From NCBI GenBank assembly GCA_030295235.1, contig AP026137.1, positions 372,001 through 436,000 of the forward strand: 64,000 nucleotides of DNA. The letters are read 5' to 3'. The notes under the pieces are model-generated. The model saw nothing but the letters and a program-made list of their open reading frames with translations, was not told the origin of the DNA and did no database searches. Position numbers and translations under genes: made by a program. The stretch comes from Fistulifera solaris (taxonomy: Eukaryota > Bacillariophyta > Bacillariophyceae > Naviculales > Stauroneidaceae). Shown here in pieces: positions 44,110 through 55,722 of the stretch (the first letter of the stretch is position 1; every line of letters starts with the position of its first letter).

Positions 44110-44590
44110 ATCCCCGACTGCAATTCAGTCATGAATCAAATTTCTTTCCAACGACAATGTCGCCTACAATTCGTTCGTTCGCTAAATGTTGTGAGCTCAA
44201 TCTGTCGCTGTTGCAATGAAATAGTCATTAGCAGAGATCGTATAACGCATCGTTGTGTTTTACGTCAAAGAGCCTTGCGAAACGTTTTCTTTCGTATTTA
44301 CTAGGGACCAAAGTGTTGTCCGTATTTCGCCATGACTGCCATGAATCAAAGTTATTTCAAGCGACCTTGGGAGAGACAACGCTGCCTGTTCGTTCAGCCA
44401 ATATCTTAAGCTCCATTTATTGTTCAATGCAATAGTCTTTAGCAGCGTTACATTACACACCTTGATATTTTACGTCGAAGAGCCTTGCGAAACGTTGTCT
44501 TTCTTATTTACCAGTACCATAGACCCAAAGCGATGGTTCAAGGAGACCACGACTGCATTTTAGTCTTTAGTCAAGAATCAATGTTCGATA
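44110..44590. repeat. Palindromic-core intergenic repeat, cluster E (two full units plus a core)
   Basis: Cores at 44114 (GACTGCAATTCAGTCATGAATC), 44331 (CATGACTGCCATGAATC) and 44549 (CACGACTGCATTTTAGTC) are 217-219 bp apart. Both units contain TTTTACGTC.AAGAGCCTTG then CGAAACGTT and a TTATTTAC box. The right end, TACCATAGACCCAAAGCGAT then GGTTCAAGGAGACCACGACTG, is the reverse complement of the sequence in cluster A. Located between the divergent CbbY and ALKBH1-like genes. Confidence 0.85.
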
Positions 44591-44929
44591 TCTTTGTCCG
44601 GGCTAGATTGTCACCTCACCAACATTCCCTTTGCTAGGTCTAGAACCAATAAAATGACTCGTATGATCTGCATTCAATATCACAGTCAGTCACTTTTCCG
44701 CCTCATAAGGCGCTTAGCCAACATTATTTGACACGTAACGCGAAAAAAGTGCGGACGGAAGACAGACCACGAAAAGACCTCCATCCGATCGTGAATAATC
44801 GCGATGCGCATCGAGTCGAATGAACTCAATTTTTTTTTTTTGAAAAATATCACTATCAAACCTATGGGAGTTATGCAAGGACCTTAGGCGTTCACATGAT
44901 CGGAACGAAAACGCATACATAGCACCGAA

Positions 44930-45975
44930 ATGTCAAAAGAAGACTCTTCCATGACGGCCTTCAGAGCCGCGTATGTGCGCTTTCGCCGACGTCCCGATCA
45001 ACCCGATCGATGGGACGATCTATCGGAAATGATTGACTTTGGAGGACAAATCGACGACGATCCCAGAATCAGGCGCCTGCCGTCGTTGTCACAGGAAGAC
45101 GTGTATCAGGGACCGATCTTTGGCTTACGAGATTGTCCAGGATTTCTTTATGCACCTCAAGCACTATCCACCGACTTGCAACACTTTTTGTCCTACCGTG
45201 CTCTATCCGTTTATTGCGAGAAGCCCCACACCACCAATATTGATTTGGTTCCACCGAAACCGCAGGAAATTGTCAACAACATTGAAAACAACGAAAGTCA
45301 GTGGGATTTGTGGAATAAAATAGTACGAAACGAGGATAGTACGGAGAAACCCAAAACATCACAATCCACGAAACGCACATTTTACCGAAATTTTGACAAA
45401 TTGTCGTGGGCCACACTGGGCCATCATTACGATTGGACGTCTCGCACCTATCCCCCGGAAATGAGTTCTCCCATGGCTCCAGAACTCACGGATTTGTCGA
45501 CCTTTTTGCGCGCACGGCGTTTCAGTATTCCGACGCCAGCACTAACACTTCATTTTCCTTTGCCGCTACGGCCTCCATTGTCAATTTTTACAATGCCAAA
45601 TCGAATATGGGATGTCATCGGGATGATGGCGAGCTGGCGGTGGACAAACCGATAGTGAGCGTGAGTATGGGACGACCCGCTGTCTTCTTGTTAGGTGGGG
45701 CCTCTAAGGACGATGTGCCCGTACCGATTTTGGTGCGCGCCGGAGATGTCATGATATTGGGAGGTGCCTCGCGACTGAATTATCATTCCATGGCGCGATT
45801 ATTACCCTTTGAAGGTCTACCTCCCGTGGCGGAATCGGCTTGTCCGCGGGAACCCGTGGGTTGGGCTGGTTTAGAGCCAGTTTCTCCGGAAGATATGGTA
45901 TTTGTCAACGAATTTCTGTCGTCTCATCGCATCAACGTGAACGTGCGACAGGTTTTCCCGGACAGTAAGGTGTGA
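44930..45975 (+). CDS. AlkB-family 2-oxoglutarate/Fe(II) dioxygenase, ALKBH1-like, one frame break
   Basis: About 348 residues. N-terminal half has FRAAYVRFR, GLRDCPGFLYAPQAL and WATLGHHYDWTSRTYP, typical of ALKBH1. The catalytic half is in the next frame: NFYNAKSNMGCHRDDGE (iron His and Asp), PIVSVSMGRPAVFLLGG, GDVMILGGASRLNYHSMAR (third ligand His and 2OG Arg region). The T3 run 45530-45532 is one base short; with it ARRFQYSDAS links the halves. ALKBH1 relatives demethylate tRNA or N6-methyladenine in DNA. No clear transit peptide, so nucleus or cytosol is assumed. Confidence 0.85.
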
Positions 45976-46382
45976 GATGATTGAGCGCTCGAGTTGATGC
46001 TTTGATGGCCTGTGTTGTCAGTTGCAATGATGCTCCAAAAGGAAAGTGGAAGTCAAAACAACGCAGTTTTGTTTAGCGTGAAGGATCAAATAAGGCTTGA
46101 AACTGACACGTCAGAGAGAACTCAGAAACGGTACTCAGTGTAATGGGTCACCGCGAGAGGACGGATTTTGTTTAACGAAAGAGTACCACCGCAAGTTGAA
46201 GGTGCAGCTACAAGTACCGAATCTTCGAGCATTCTCATTCGAACTCGATCGAACCACGTTCGAAACGAAAAGTGCCTCTTTTGAAGTCGAGAACAAAGTC
46301 GTCATCTTCGTCATACGACCCCTTTTAAAGGCATTAAAAGCAATATACAACAATATATTCGGTTTACATCATACAAACCAAG
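45976..46382. other. Spacer between ALKBH1-like and transaldolase genes, nothing recognised
   Basis: About 400 bp. A/T-rich CAATATATTCGG lies ~30 bp upstream of the transaldolase ATG and may be part of its promoter; no repeat core or RNA gene seen. Confidence 0.4.
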
Positions 46383-47452
46383 ATGACCAAAAATCAGCTC
46401 GAACAGCTTAAAGAACATACCATTGTGGTCTCCGACACGGGCGAAGTGTCGGCGATCAAGCGTCTGAAGCCTCAAGATGCTACAACAAATCCTTCCTTGA
46501 TTTACAAGGCTGCACAGATGCCGGAATACGAGAAGCTTATTGATGATGCGGTAGCGTATGCGAAAGGCGATCTAGCTCTCGCGATGGTACGTTTCGTCTG
46601 TTTGAACTACTAGCCATGGCCTTGTTTGCATAAAACCGTCATATTCCGTCGAGGACGAAAGTACAACCTGCCAAAGCATCTTTACTCTAACAACTGAGTT
46701 ATCGTTTTTTACAGGACAAGGTTGCTGTCAATTTTGGGACCGAGATCTCGAAAATTGTACCCGGCTACGTTTCGACCGAAGTCGACGCGCGTTTGTCGTT
46801 TGATACCGAGGCCACCATTTCGAAAGCGCGTAAAATTATTGAATTGTACAAAGAAGCTGGCGTCGATAAATCGCGCATTTTAATCAAAATTGCCGCCACG
46901 TGGGAGGGCATTCAAGCTGCACAAGTCTTAGAAAAGGAAGGAATCACTTGCAACCTCACTTTAATCTTCAGTTTGGCACAAGCCGTCGCCTGCGCGGAAG
47001 GAGGTATTACACTTGTGAGTCCTTTTGTCGGTCGGATCATGGATTGGCATAAGAAAGAATCGGGTGTTGACGGATTCAAGCCGGAAGAAGATCCCGGTGT
47101 TATTTCCGTCACACAGATTTACAACTATTACAAAAAGTTCGGTTACAACACGATTGTTATGGGGGCCAGTTTCCGTAACGCAGATGAAATCTTGATGTTG
47201 GCAGGATGCGATCGACTTACTATTTCACCCGCTCTGCTCGATGAATTGGTTGCGTCCACGGAACCCGTGACAAAGCGTCTTGACGCAGCCGAGGCAGCAT
47301 CTGCGGATATGCAAAAGATTGATATTGACGAGAAATCTTTCCGTTGGATGCTCAACGAAGATCCCATGGCGACTGAAAAGCTAGCGGAAGGTATTCGCAA
47401 CTTTGCAGCTGACATTGTGCACTTGGAAAATATTGTCAAGAAGAAAATGTAA
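46383..47452 (+). CDS. TAL: Transaldolase, class I
   Basis: Exons 46383-46586 and 46715-47452 around a 128-bp intron give 313 residues, the usual length. The N-terminus [20 protein letters not shown] carries the DAT.NPSL motif, and the Schiff-base lysine is in [28 protein letters not shown] and [10 protein letters not shown] are also present. The enzyme moves dihydroxyacetone units between sugar phosphates in the pentose phosphate pathway. No signal or transit peptide is seen, so a cytosolic enzyme is likely. Confidence 0.96.
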
Positions 47453-48310
47453 GCAGCGAAAAGCATGAATACAACTATAGCTTCAATTGAATAAATCATC
47501 TGCTTTCCTTGTATGTGGCTTTTTGATTAGATTAGAAGACTGCTTGTATTGTTAGCCAACTGTGGCTTGCTTATCGGGGCTAGTCGTAAACTAGATAAAT
47601 GCAGATAGTGAAGAGCAAAATACCTAGTTTCGATGCCGGATGCCGGATGCCGACACGACTTTTCGACCGTTTCAATCGCGAAGACCAAAGACAAAGACAA
47701 AGACACACTTGTGCCTTGTGCCATGGTATTTATTTCCTTGCCTTGTGCCTCCGGATTTTGGGGCATATGTCCGCTTCGGACTATCTTGCGCAGAAATACG
47801 ATTGTACACATAACTCGACAAGTTGTTTTCTTCATGGGACTCAGGCGCAATCTCACATTAAATAAACGGTCCCAAAATCAGGCACTATGAAGAAAAATGC
47901 GCATACTCAACGCATTCGTCTTTAAGTACAAATTAAGTTTTCGTATCACTCGCCGTTGATTGTGCCAGAAATCGTACGGATACCTACGCCAGAGAGCTTT
48001 TTGCACTTGCTCGGAGCTTGGAAACGAATGAAGGGAAAAATGAGAGGATGTTCGCCCCTCCGTCCTTTGCTTATCAAGCAATGACTTTAATGAGAAAACA
48101 AAACCATGATCTGTGTAGCTAAATGGGCGTCCTTGGCACTTGGGGAGGAGAAAGGGATTGAATTAGGTGAGTTTTGATGGCGATGAAAAAATGATGAGCT
48201 AGGTTGCATAGACTAAATGTAAAAGATAAGAGTTTTAAAAAAAGTAGGACTACAAGCTTTATGGTGTATTATTTTTAGGAATTAGAAACAGTGGCACTCA
48301 AGTAAGCATG
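47453..48310. other. Convergent spacer with short tandem duplications
   Basis: Holds GATGCCGGATGCCGGATGCC near 47634, AGACAAAGACAAAGACA near 47690 and CTTGTGCC duplicates near 47710. No gene recognised on either strand. Confidence 0.5.
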
Positions 48311-49153
48311 TCAATCGAAACGGAGAGTTGTTTTGATTCGCTTACTTGACGATGACATCGATGACTTTCCAAAGTCATTTTTTCGCTTTACTAGAGCGGA
48401 ATGGTCTCCCTCCGAGGTCATACTGGCTTCCTCCATATCCGGCGTCTCTGTCGACAGATCATCGGATTCGTGCTCGGCACCTTCATGCAGCCGCGACCAC
48501 ACACGCTGAAAGAAGATTTTGCGTGACCCGTAGCGAGGACGTCCCGAACTGGTGGTTTCCGAAGGACCCGGCAGTTGCTGCAATTTGATAACTGCATCGC
48601 GAATGCTGGGAGGGCAGAAGCGGCACTTGCCAGCAATATGCTTGAGGATCGTTTGCGATGTTGTCGTTTGCGCAAGACTGCGAACAGAGTTGGGGTAATA
48701 CCGACCAAAGCCAGGTTGGCCTTCACAATGCTTGCAGCACATACCCAAAAAGCCGATTTCACGGGTCTTGTAGCACCCCACTCGATCAGCGGGAGTGAGA
48801 CGACAGGGTTTCATTTGCGCCATGGCAACAAACAAGGCATCTGGGACAAGATCGATGTCTTTCATGAGCACCAACTTGCTGCCTTCAATCAATGACTCCA
48901 ACGGTGGAAGGTCAGAAAGGTCTAAGAGTTCTGTTGCTGGCGGCATCTTTGGTGATAACTGAGTATCTGGAAATAATCCTTTGTATGATTGTTCCGAGTC
49001 CTGTTCTTCGAACGACTTGGAGTATGACTGATACGATGCCTTTCGTGGGAAGTAATCCGATTCATAGCCGTTCGGCTCGGGGGTCACACTACGGCTGTGC
49101 TTTAGCGACAAGAGAAAGCTCGCTGCTACTTCTTCAGTGTCTATTTCGTGCAT
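48311..49153 (-). CDS. Diatom-type CCxHC zinc-domain protein of unknown function
   Basis: 280 residues, single exon. Residues ~125-185 hold GCYKTREIGFLGMCCKHCEG, then QPGFGRYYPNSVRSLAQTTT, SQTILKHIAGKCRFCPPSIR. The cysteine/histidine spacing (CC..C and C..C with a conserved His) suggests a zinc module; I know this block from many diatom proteins, some predicted to be regulatory. The N-terminus (AASFLLSLK) and the Ser/Lys-rich C-terminus, which includes basic SSSKRIKTT, look like a nuclear regulator. Function not established. Confidence 0.65.
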   Translation of the reverse strand: MHEIDTEEVAASFLLSLKHSRSVTPEPNGYESDYFPRKASYQSYSKSFEEQDSEQSYKGLFPDTQLSPKMPPATELLDLSDLPPLESLIEGSKLVLMKDIDLVPDALFVAMAQMKPCRLTPADRVGCYKTREIGFLGMCCKHCEGQPGFGRYYPNSVRSLAQTTTSQTILKHIAGKCRFCPPSIRDAVIKLQQLPGPSETTSSGRPRYGSRKIFFQRVWSRLHEGAEHESDDLSTETPDMEEASMTSEGDHSALVKRKNDFGKSSMSSSSKRIKTTLRFD

Positions 49154-49909
49154 GTTTGAGTTTAATTGAATGATAAATGAATGAGAGAGAAGAATGAATG
49201 AATGGGGCTTCCACGAAATAAGACGTTTGCAGACGGATGGAACGACTGAATGAAACGGTTTCGCAAAAACAAAAATGAGTTGACCGCGCGCGGACGACTG
49301 GAAACCGAAACAAATGGAGAAAAGAGAGAACTGTTCTCATCACATTTTGTACTATCGAGGAGCGAGTAAACGACCCGCACGCCTACATCTTTCTCCATAA
49401 TGACTCGTGGCGAGCGGAGACGAATCGCTTTTTTTGAGCGATAATCGGAGTGCTGTAGTCGGGTTCCGTTTTACCTACTTCAAGTCTTATAGTAACGGTT
49501 CTGCTTTGAACTGCCCCCAGAAAAAGTCGTTCTATTCGTAAAGACCAATGACCCTTGCCCTAAGTGACCCGTGTCGTAGTTTCTAAACTTGTATGAGACC
49601 ATTCTGTATAATGTCCCTCTAACCGGCACGTTCCCAACGCCAACATCGGAATGAAAATTCAACGGATGGATTTCATGCTCGCGCGGTTCAGCGCGCATCT
49701 CAAGTGATCGTGAAAAACTGGCGTCGGACGTCAGACCGACGAAAGACGAACTCTTTGTCCGTCCCGTCCTTCCTTCGACAGAAGATGAACGTCCGTCCTT
49801 CGATCGCTCGCTTCACAAACTGACGGTTTTCATTGTGATGCATTTCTCGTCCGCATCATTATTATTTGTTGCTTGTATCTTATCGAAACTAAAAACAAAC
49901 ACAAGTAAT
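49154..49909. other. Divergent spacer, no repeat core seen
   Basis: About 750 bp between the zinc-domain gene and DAP3 starts. CGGACGTCAGACCGACG near 49727 contains a CGACGTC-like half-site. No RNA gene or tandem repeat recognised. Confidence 0.4.
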
Positions 49910-51687
49910 ATGATTCGACGCGCTATTCCTTCAATAGCACGCTTTGTGCGACCGCTGAGACAGGCCCGATCCTTCGCGGTAGCTTCGCCGCGTACGGCGG
50001 ATCTCGACGAGGAGGAAGCCAGACGACAAGCCGTTCGCTTAGCACTCGACAAAAAGACGGGACGTGGCTGGACTGATCCGTGGGATTTAGATGAACTGAT
50101 GGATTCTCGAATGGAGTACGACGACTTACCCGACTGGTCTCCCGATCTCGTTTCTCGAACGTCGCAGGAACGACTACAGGTGCAATCTATTCCATCGTTG
50201 ACAGCTCTCACGCAAATGAATCTGCCGTCCCCGCCGCCACCCAGTCCAGGGCAAGGATATACGAAAGTTTATGCACTTCAACGACAACGTAAGCAACATG
50301 AGATCATTCGTGAGCAAGTGGAGGCTTCTGCTTTGTCGAGACTTCCAGCGATCCAGGCATTACCTTCGTGGGAAGAAAAACAAGATGCCGTCGATGAGCT
50401 CTTTGAAGAGATTGAATTTCAATTGAAGGCATCTAATCCAGTCCTAGGTATGCATCCTCGGTTTGGTGAGTGGGTGGAAAAAGCATTGGAAGAATATTTG
50501 CAGTCAATTCAGAAAGCCGGTCTGAATGCGACTAGTACTAGCGAGGAAAACAAAGATAAGCCACAGGAAGGGATCCCAGTGTTCATGGACTGTTACAGCG
50601 ATAAAGACGGCCCAGAGCAGCTTGTACCATCCATTCTGCACCCTCTGGCAATTAATCCGAGGGGGACAAATGGCAATATGGTCGAAGAATGGGAACTAGC
50701 GGCTCATAAAACGAGTAAGCGCATCATGATCCGTACTTCAACACAGCGAATTGCCAGCGCTCTGACGGAGCATACGGCGACCAGCATTCTGGTCAGTGGC
50801 TGTCAAGGGGTAGGAAAAACGGCGGCCGTGGCTGCTATCGTGGCATCGGCGCGATCGTCTGGTTATCTTGTTTTGTATCTACCCAATGGTGATCAGTTGC
50901 ACCAGAATGGATTTTATGTTGAACCGAACCCGCAAAAGAAAGGAATATTTGATATACCTATTATGTCACAAAGGGCGTGTGATGATTTCTTGAAGACTCA
51001 CAAGAGTGACATGATTGGTTTGAATGTTCCCAAAGGTGTCATCGCAGAGCACTTGGCCAAGGACCAGCTGCAACGGCTATTTCGCGATGCCAAAGACGAT
51101 AGTCAAATTGCATTGAACGCTCTTCTCGACTTTGGACGCGGGCGAATAAACTTCGCGGCACCTTGCCTTTCCGCAGCTATGGACTATCTGATGTATCACC
51201 AGGACGAGAAGCCGTTTCTGCTGGCGATGGACGAGTTTAACTGTTTTTACATGCCCAGTCACTACTTTCATGCTGATTATGACCCCGAGGTTAAGAAAGC
51301 GATTCCCTACAACTGCATTAACCTGTTTCGACCGGCTATGGAAGCCACGGCTTTGACAGGCTCGTCATCGCCTAGAACTGTGAAACGTGGTGCTGTACTA
51401 GTTGCCGTTACGGAGTCTCACGCCGTCACACGGGCAACAACGGATGCTCTTGTCAATCGCGCGAAAGAGTTGTCGGCCGAAGAAGGCACCCCTTTGTTCA
51501 TGTAGAGGTCCCTCGATTGTCTAAACTGGAAGTGGAGCACATGCTGTCAAATTACGAAGCTACCGGTGTCGGCAAACTACGTCTCGATCGAGGTGAAACT
51601 GTCTCTAATGCACAGGAAGTAGAGTATCTTCGCATGGTTTCGGGTGGAATTGCCGGGCACCTTATGAACGCCTGCATGGTAGAATAA
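49910..51687 (+). CDS. DAP3: Mitochondrial small-ribosomal-subunit protein mS29 (DAP3), one frame break
   Basis: About 592 residues from the Met at 49910, whose following segment (MIRRAIPSIARFVRPLRQAR) is an Arg-rich amphipathic mitochondrial presequence. A further upstream in-frame Met exists at 49835. GTP-binding P-loop: SGCQGVGKT; later FLLAMDEFNCFYMPSHY (Walker B-like) and the DAP3 ending. At 51497-51498 one T is missing: GTPLF then HVEVPRLSKLEVEHMLSNYE continues to the stop at 51685. DAP3 is the GTP-binding subunit of the mitoribosome small subunit. Confidence 0.88.
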
Positions 51688-51837
51688 AATTTGACAAAAC
51701 AAAAACCAGGACGAAATGTGGTTGTGGCGATTAATCTATTCACTAAGATGTTATGTCTTGAACCAGCTAAAATCACTACTTCCTTTAATCTATGATATTA
51801 GATTTTCTTTTCCTTCGTCCATTTTATTCAATTTGCC

Positions 51838-52562
51838 CTAATACTTCGCCAAGATATCCACCATTTTGACCACCGAATATTCCTTGCCTTCAATTTCCAC
51901 TTCATTACCGGCAAAATCTCGGAATTTGACCATATCCCCCGGAGCAACATCCATGGTCATAAGTTCCCCATTGCTAGCCATTTTTCCGGGTCCGACCTTG
52001 ACGACTTCACCCGTCGACGCTCGTTTCGTTTGACTGGAACTTTTCGCCAACAAGATTCCACCTTCCGTTGCACTTTCCGATGAATCCACGGCCACCAGAA
52101 CATTGTCAAAGACGACATCGACGGACTCCAAGGTCAATTGATCGCCGTGAAATTTGACCAAAACATCATCGTCGCGAATCAACGTGTGCGGTTGTCCATC
52201 GAGATCAATTTCGGTACCATCAAATTTTCCGTACACGACACTTTCACCGGTCTTTACGGGCATTTGTACCGTAATACCGGAATCTTGGTGTGTTTTGCCG
52301 GGTCCTACCGCTTGGACGGTCCCTTCCGTTTTGACAATTTTGGCTTTGCCCGTCAAGAGAATGCCTCCTTCGGTTTTGTCTTGGGCGGGTGCCTTTTGAC
52401 GAGAATAAAGTTATTCAAGGGGACTACGTCGCCTTTAATTTTACGACCATCCAATTTGGCAGCGTGACAAGTAATAGTGGACGTCGATGGTCGGTGAGCG
52501 ACGAGAAAGCTCGAGGCGGTGGATATCAGAGTCGTTAGGATGCAGATGGATGTGAATTTCAT
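51838..52562 (-). CDS. CPN20: Plastid tandem co-chaperonin Cpn20, one frame break
   Basis: About 242 residues. Signal peptide ends ISTASSF|LVAH, a plastid-import junction. Two Cpn10 domains follow in tandem, with mobile loops APAQDKTEGGILLTGKA and SSESATEGGILLAKSSSQT. Each has the dome strand (VQAVGPGKT and VVKVGPGKM) and the GESVVYGKF/GDMVKFRDF ends. The T4 run at 52394-52397 is one base short; restoring it gives FILVKKAPAQ. Cpn20 caps plastid Cpn60 in folding of Rubisco and other stromal proteins. Confidence 0.93.
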
Positions 52563-53048
52563 GTTGATAATTGTTATTGATAGCGCTTCAGGTCTAACGT
52601 CACGAAAAGCTTATGTAGAGATAGTTCTCAATAGCGTAAAGACCGATTCGTTGAGATGAAAGTAATCAAATGGGTCGATCTCGATTTTTGATGGATTGGA
52701 ACGATGAGATTAATTTGTTGCGATGAAAAGGTTTTGTGATGATGGGCAAACGTCAGTTGGAGGGAATTTCACTTTTCGTGTTTGCAAGATTCCATTTTTG
52801 CTCGTGGCTTCCACTTGGAAGAATTCGATGCCGTATGAATACCGATCTCATACAATAAAAACAAGAGTCTGGAACGTGTACCTAACGCACCAAAGTTACA
52901 TGCATGTCAACAAACAACGAACTATCACAAACTACAAAGCGAAAAGCATAGGATCAAAGTAATAAAGGGCATCCCATCAACCGTAATCATCTAACATCGA
53001 CAAAGTGAGGCTAGTCTAATCGAATAAGACGACACACACACGCAAGTC
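52563..53048. other. Divergent spacer, no repeat core
   Basis: A 486-bp region between the Cpn20 and the orphan gene starts. No palindromic core, tRNA or ORF was seen. Confidence 0.4.
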
Positions 53049-54030
53049 ATGAATTTCTGGAGAACCGTAGCACTGATCGGATGGACATCTTCCTCCGTAC
53101 AAGCCATTCGACAGATTCAATTCGCTTCACCTTTGCAAGCCTTGACGATTCCCGATGCAGAAGTCCCGCCCACACCACGTGCTCGCTATTTGAAAAAGAT
53201 AGCGGCCGGTTTACAAGCCGAGCAACAAGTGCGTGACAAATTAGGAGAGGATGATCCGATTGCCGTCGATACATCGCAAGCCGATTGGGCGCAAACCGCT
53301 GCCAGAAACGCGAAACGCCAACAACTTCAAAAAGAACGATTGCTAGAGGAAGCTTTTGATAAGGCCGTAGCTCCTTTCGACGCGAAATTGTCTCAGAAAC
53401 AACCCTCATCCTCTTCTTCGTCCCAATACCAATTCGTCGGTGTCATTCAACCCAACGATGCGTCTCCCGTCATTCAATGGTACGCTCGGCCCAAACCGGC
53501 GAACAGTAAATGGTCCGTGCGCTTGATCCATGTCAATCGAGATGCTATTGTGCACGATTTGTTTCGAAGAGGAAAAATCGATCTTTTGGACGTTATACCA
53601 ATACTGGATCAAAAGATCTCGAAACGGGTCTGCCGGTGGTGCGCAGTCAATACAGTGTACGAGAACGATCGTGGAAGTAAGTGCATTCGTGTGAGAGTCA
53701 AACAACAGTGTGTTTCTTTGTCCATTCGTCTCAACCGCAAGTCGTCGTGTTCGTCTTCGTTTCAGAAACTTGTGGAACTTTTCACCGAAACACTTGTTTA
53801 CGGACTCATCGGGTATGTACTGGCGTGAACGACGTTTACCGGAAGGTTTGTATACCGATGGCTTGAACGTATACGAAAGCAGTTATCGTTACCGTGATGG
53901 ACGCAATGGAATGCACCGGGTGTCGTCGTTTGCACAATTCCTCAAGAGCCCAACCTTTCCCGATAAGATGAAACTCAAAATTCAAGAGAAATTGAAAAAA
54001 GATTCTCCCGACATTGTTGTGGAAGAGTAA
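53049..54030 (+). CDS. Secreted or plastid-targeted orphan protein, one frame break
   Basis: Exons 53049-53676 and 53766-54030 around an 89-bp GT..AG intron. The N-terminus ([18 protein letters not shown]) is a signal peptide. A helical Lys/Gln/Glu region follows ([20 protein letters not shown]), then a folded-looking part with [20 protein letters not shown] and ending [20 protein letters not shown]. The joint needs one extra A in AAA at 53766-53768 to read [14 protein letters not shown] do not recognise the family; it is probably a conserved diatom protein. Convergent with Rpt1, 67 bp apart. Confidence 0.55.
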
Positions 54031-54097
54031 TTCAAAATCAGACTGTAAACTCCATTCTAGTATTCCGTTTGTGGCTATATTGTTTTTAAGTTGATAT

Positions 54098-55545
54098 TTA
54101 GTTGTACACCATGTATTTGGGAGTCGAGCTGAATTTTTGTATCCCTTGACAACCTTGTTGACCGATTCGAGGAAATCCTTTTCGGACACACTCTTGCGTC
54201 GCGCACGGATGGCATACATACCCGCTTCGGTACACACGGAGTGCAGTTCCGCACCCGTCGTGTTGGGACACAACCGAGCAATCAGTTCAAACCGAATGTC
54301 GCGGTCACAGTTCATGCGCTTCGAATGAATTTTGAGAATATGACCTCTTCCTTCCAAATCCGGCAATCCGAATTCGACTTTGCGATCCAACCGACCCGGT
54401 CGAAGTAAGGCAGGATCCAACGTGTCGGGTCGATTCGTCGCCATGAGTACTTTGATATTTCCTCGAGCATCGAATCCGTCCAATTCGGTCACAATTTGCA
54501 ACATGGTACGTTGCACTTCATTGTCGTTACCATTATCATCTCCACTAGATCGGGCACCACCAATGGCGTCAATCTCATCAAAGAAAATGATACACGCCCG
54601 TTTCGAACGAGCCATGGTGAACAATTCACGAACCATGCGGGCACCCTCTCCCACGTACTTTTGAACTAGTTCCGACCCAATAACACGAATGAAACAAGCA
54701 TCCGTTCGATTGGCAACTGCACGAGCACTCAATGTCTTTCCCGTCCCGGGAGGACCGTACAACAAGACTCCCTTCGGCGGATCGATCCCCAATGTCACAA
54801 ACCGTTCCGGATGCAGCAAGGGCAACTCTAACACTTCTCGTAATTTCTCCATCGCATCTTTGGCACCTCCGACATCGTCGTAGGTGACATCGGGTTTGTC
54901 TTCGACCGTCATGAGACTCACGGTGGGATCAATCCGGGGTGGCAGGGGAATTTGAATCGAATACTTGCTCCGATCGACCCCGACGCGCATGCCTTCTTCA
55001 ATGTCCGTTGGTGCGACTCGTTCACCGAGACCGACCACGAACTTAGCAATCTGTTTGACATTGATCACATATTTGTTGGGTGCATTGTTGCTGTTGTTGT
55101 TGCTGGTGCTGTCGACATCTTCGACCTCAGTGGTAATGATTTTCGTACAACGCGCTACTTGCAACGGGGCTTCCTCACTCATCATTTGCTTGTCACCGAC
55201 CAAATCCCACATGGAAGGAGGAGATAAACCTGTATCGCTTTCTTTGATGCCAATTAAGTCTTTGACGGTTTGTTGATGCTTTTTGATCTCTTCTTCGAGT
55301 GTTTTTATCTTGGCGCTGTAAGGACCGAGACCGTACGATTTAAGGAGAGCAATATCGCCTTCATCTAACGGAGGCGGGGTGTCCTCTTTTTCTTCCTATT
55401 CATTAGTAGTAAGTATGAAGTAACACGAGAGAATGAAATGTAAGAGACCGTAAATTCATCTGACTGTGTATTAATGAATTGTCTCAGAAAAAGGTCTTAC
55501 CTCATCGTAGTCGCCTACGTTTTTCGTTTGACATTCACCGCTCAT
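54098..55545 (-). CDS. RPT1: 26S proteasome ATPase subunit Rpt1 (PSMC2), one frame break
   Basis: Two exons (55501-55545 and 54098-55395) with a 105-bp intron; about 447 residues. Coiled coil [17 protein letters not shown] fold, Walker A GPPGTGKT, Walker [13 protein letters not shown] and second-region homology [19 protein letters not shown] are intact; the block [17 protein letters not shown] is Rpt1-specific. The T5 run at 54134-54138 is one base short; restoring it gives [16 protein letters not shown] and a stop at 54098. Rpt1 is one of six ATPases that unfold substrates and open the 20S gate. Confidence 0.95.
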
Positions 55546-55722
55546 GCTTTACTTCAAATGAAAAATAAAAAAGGACTGATTCAATGCTTCGTGCTGATTG
55601 CTAAATGCGTTGTGGAGAGTGAAAAATATATACCTGGTAAACGATCTCACACCGCCATGGTCGAGGTCGCCGTCGTCGTCTCGACGACCTTCCTGAGCGT
55701 TCTTTTCGAAGGGACGTCTGCA

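Noticed and set aside
53836-54100. C-terminal extension of Rpt1 past 54098
   Set aside because: Out-of-frame reading after the T5 break; the corrected frame ends in the usual Rpt1 tail.
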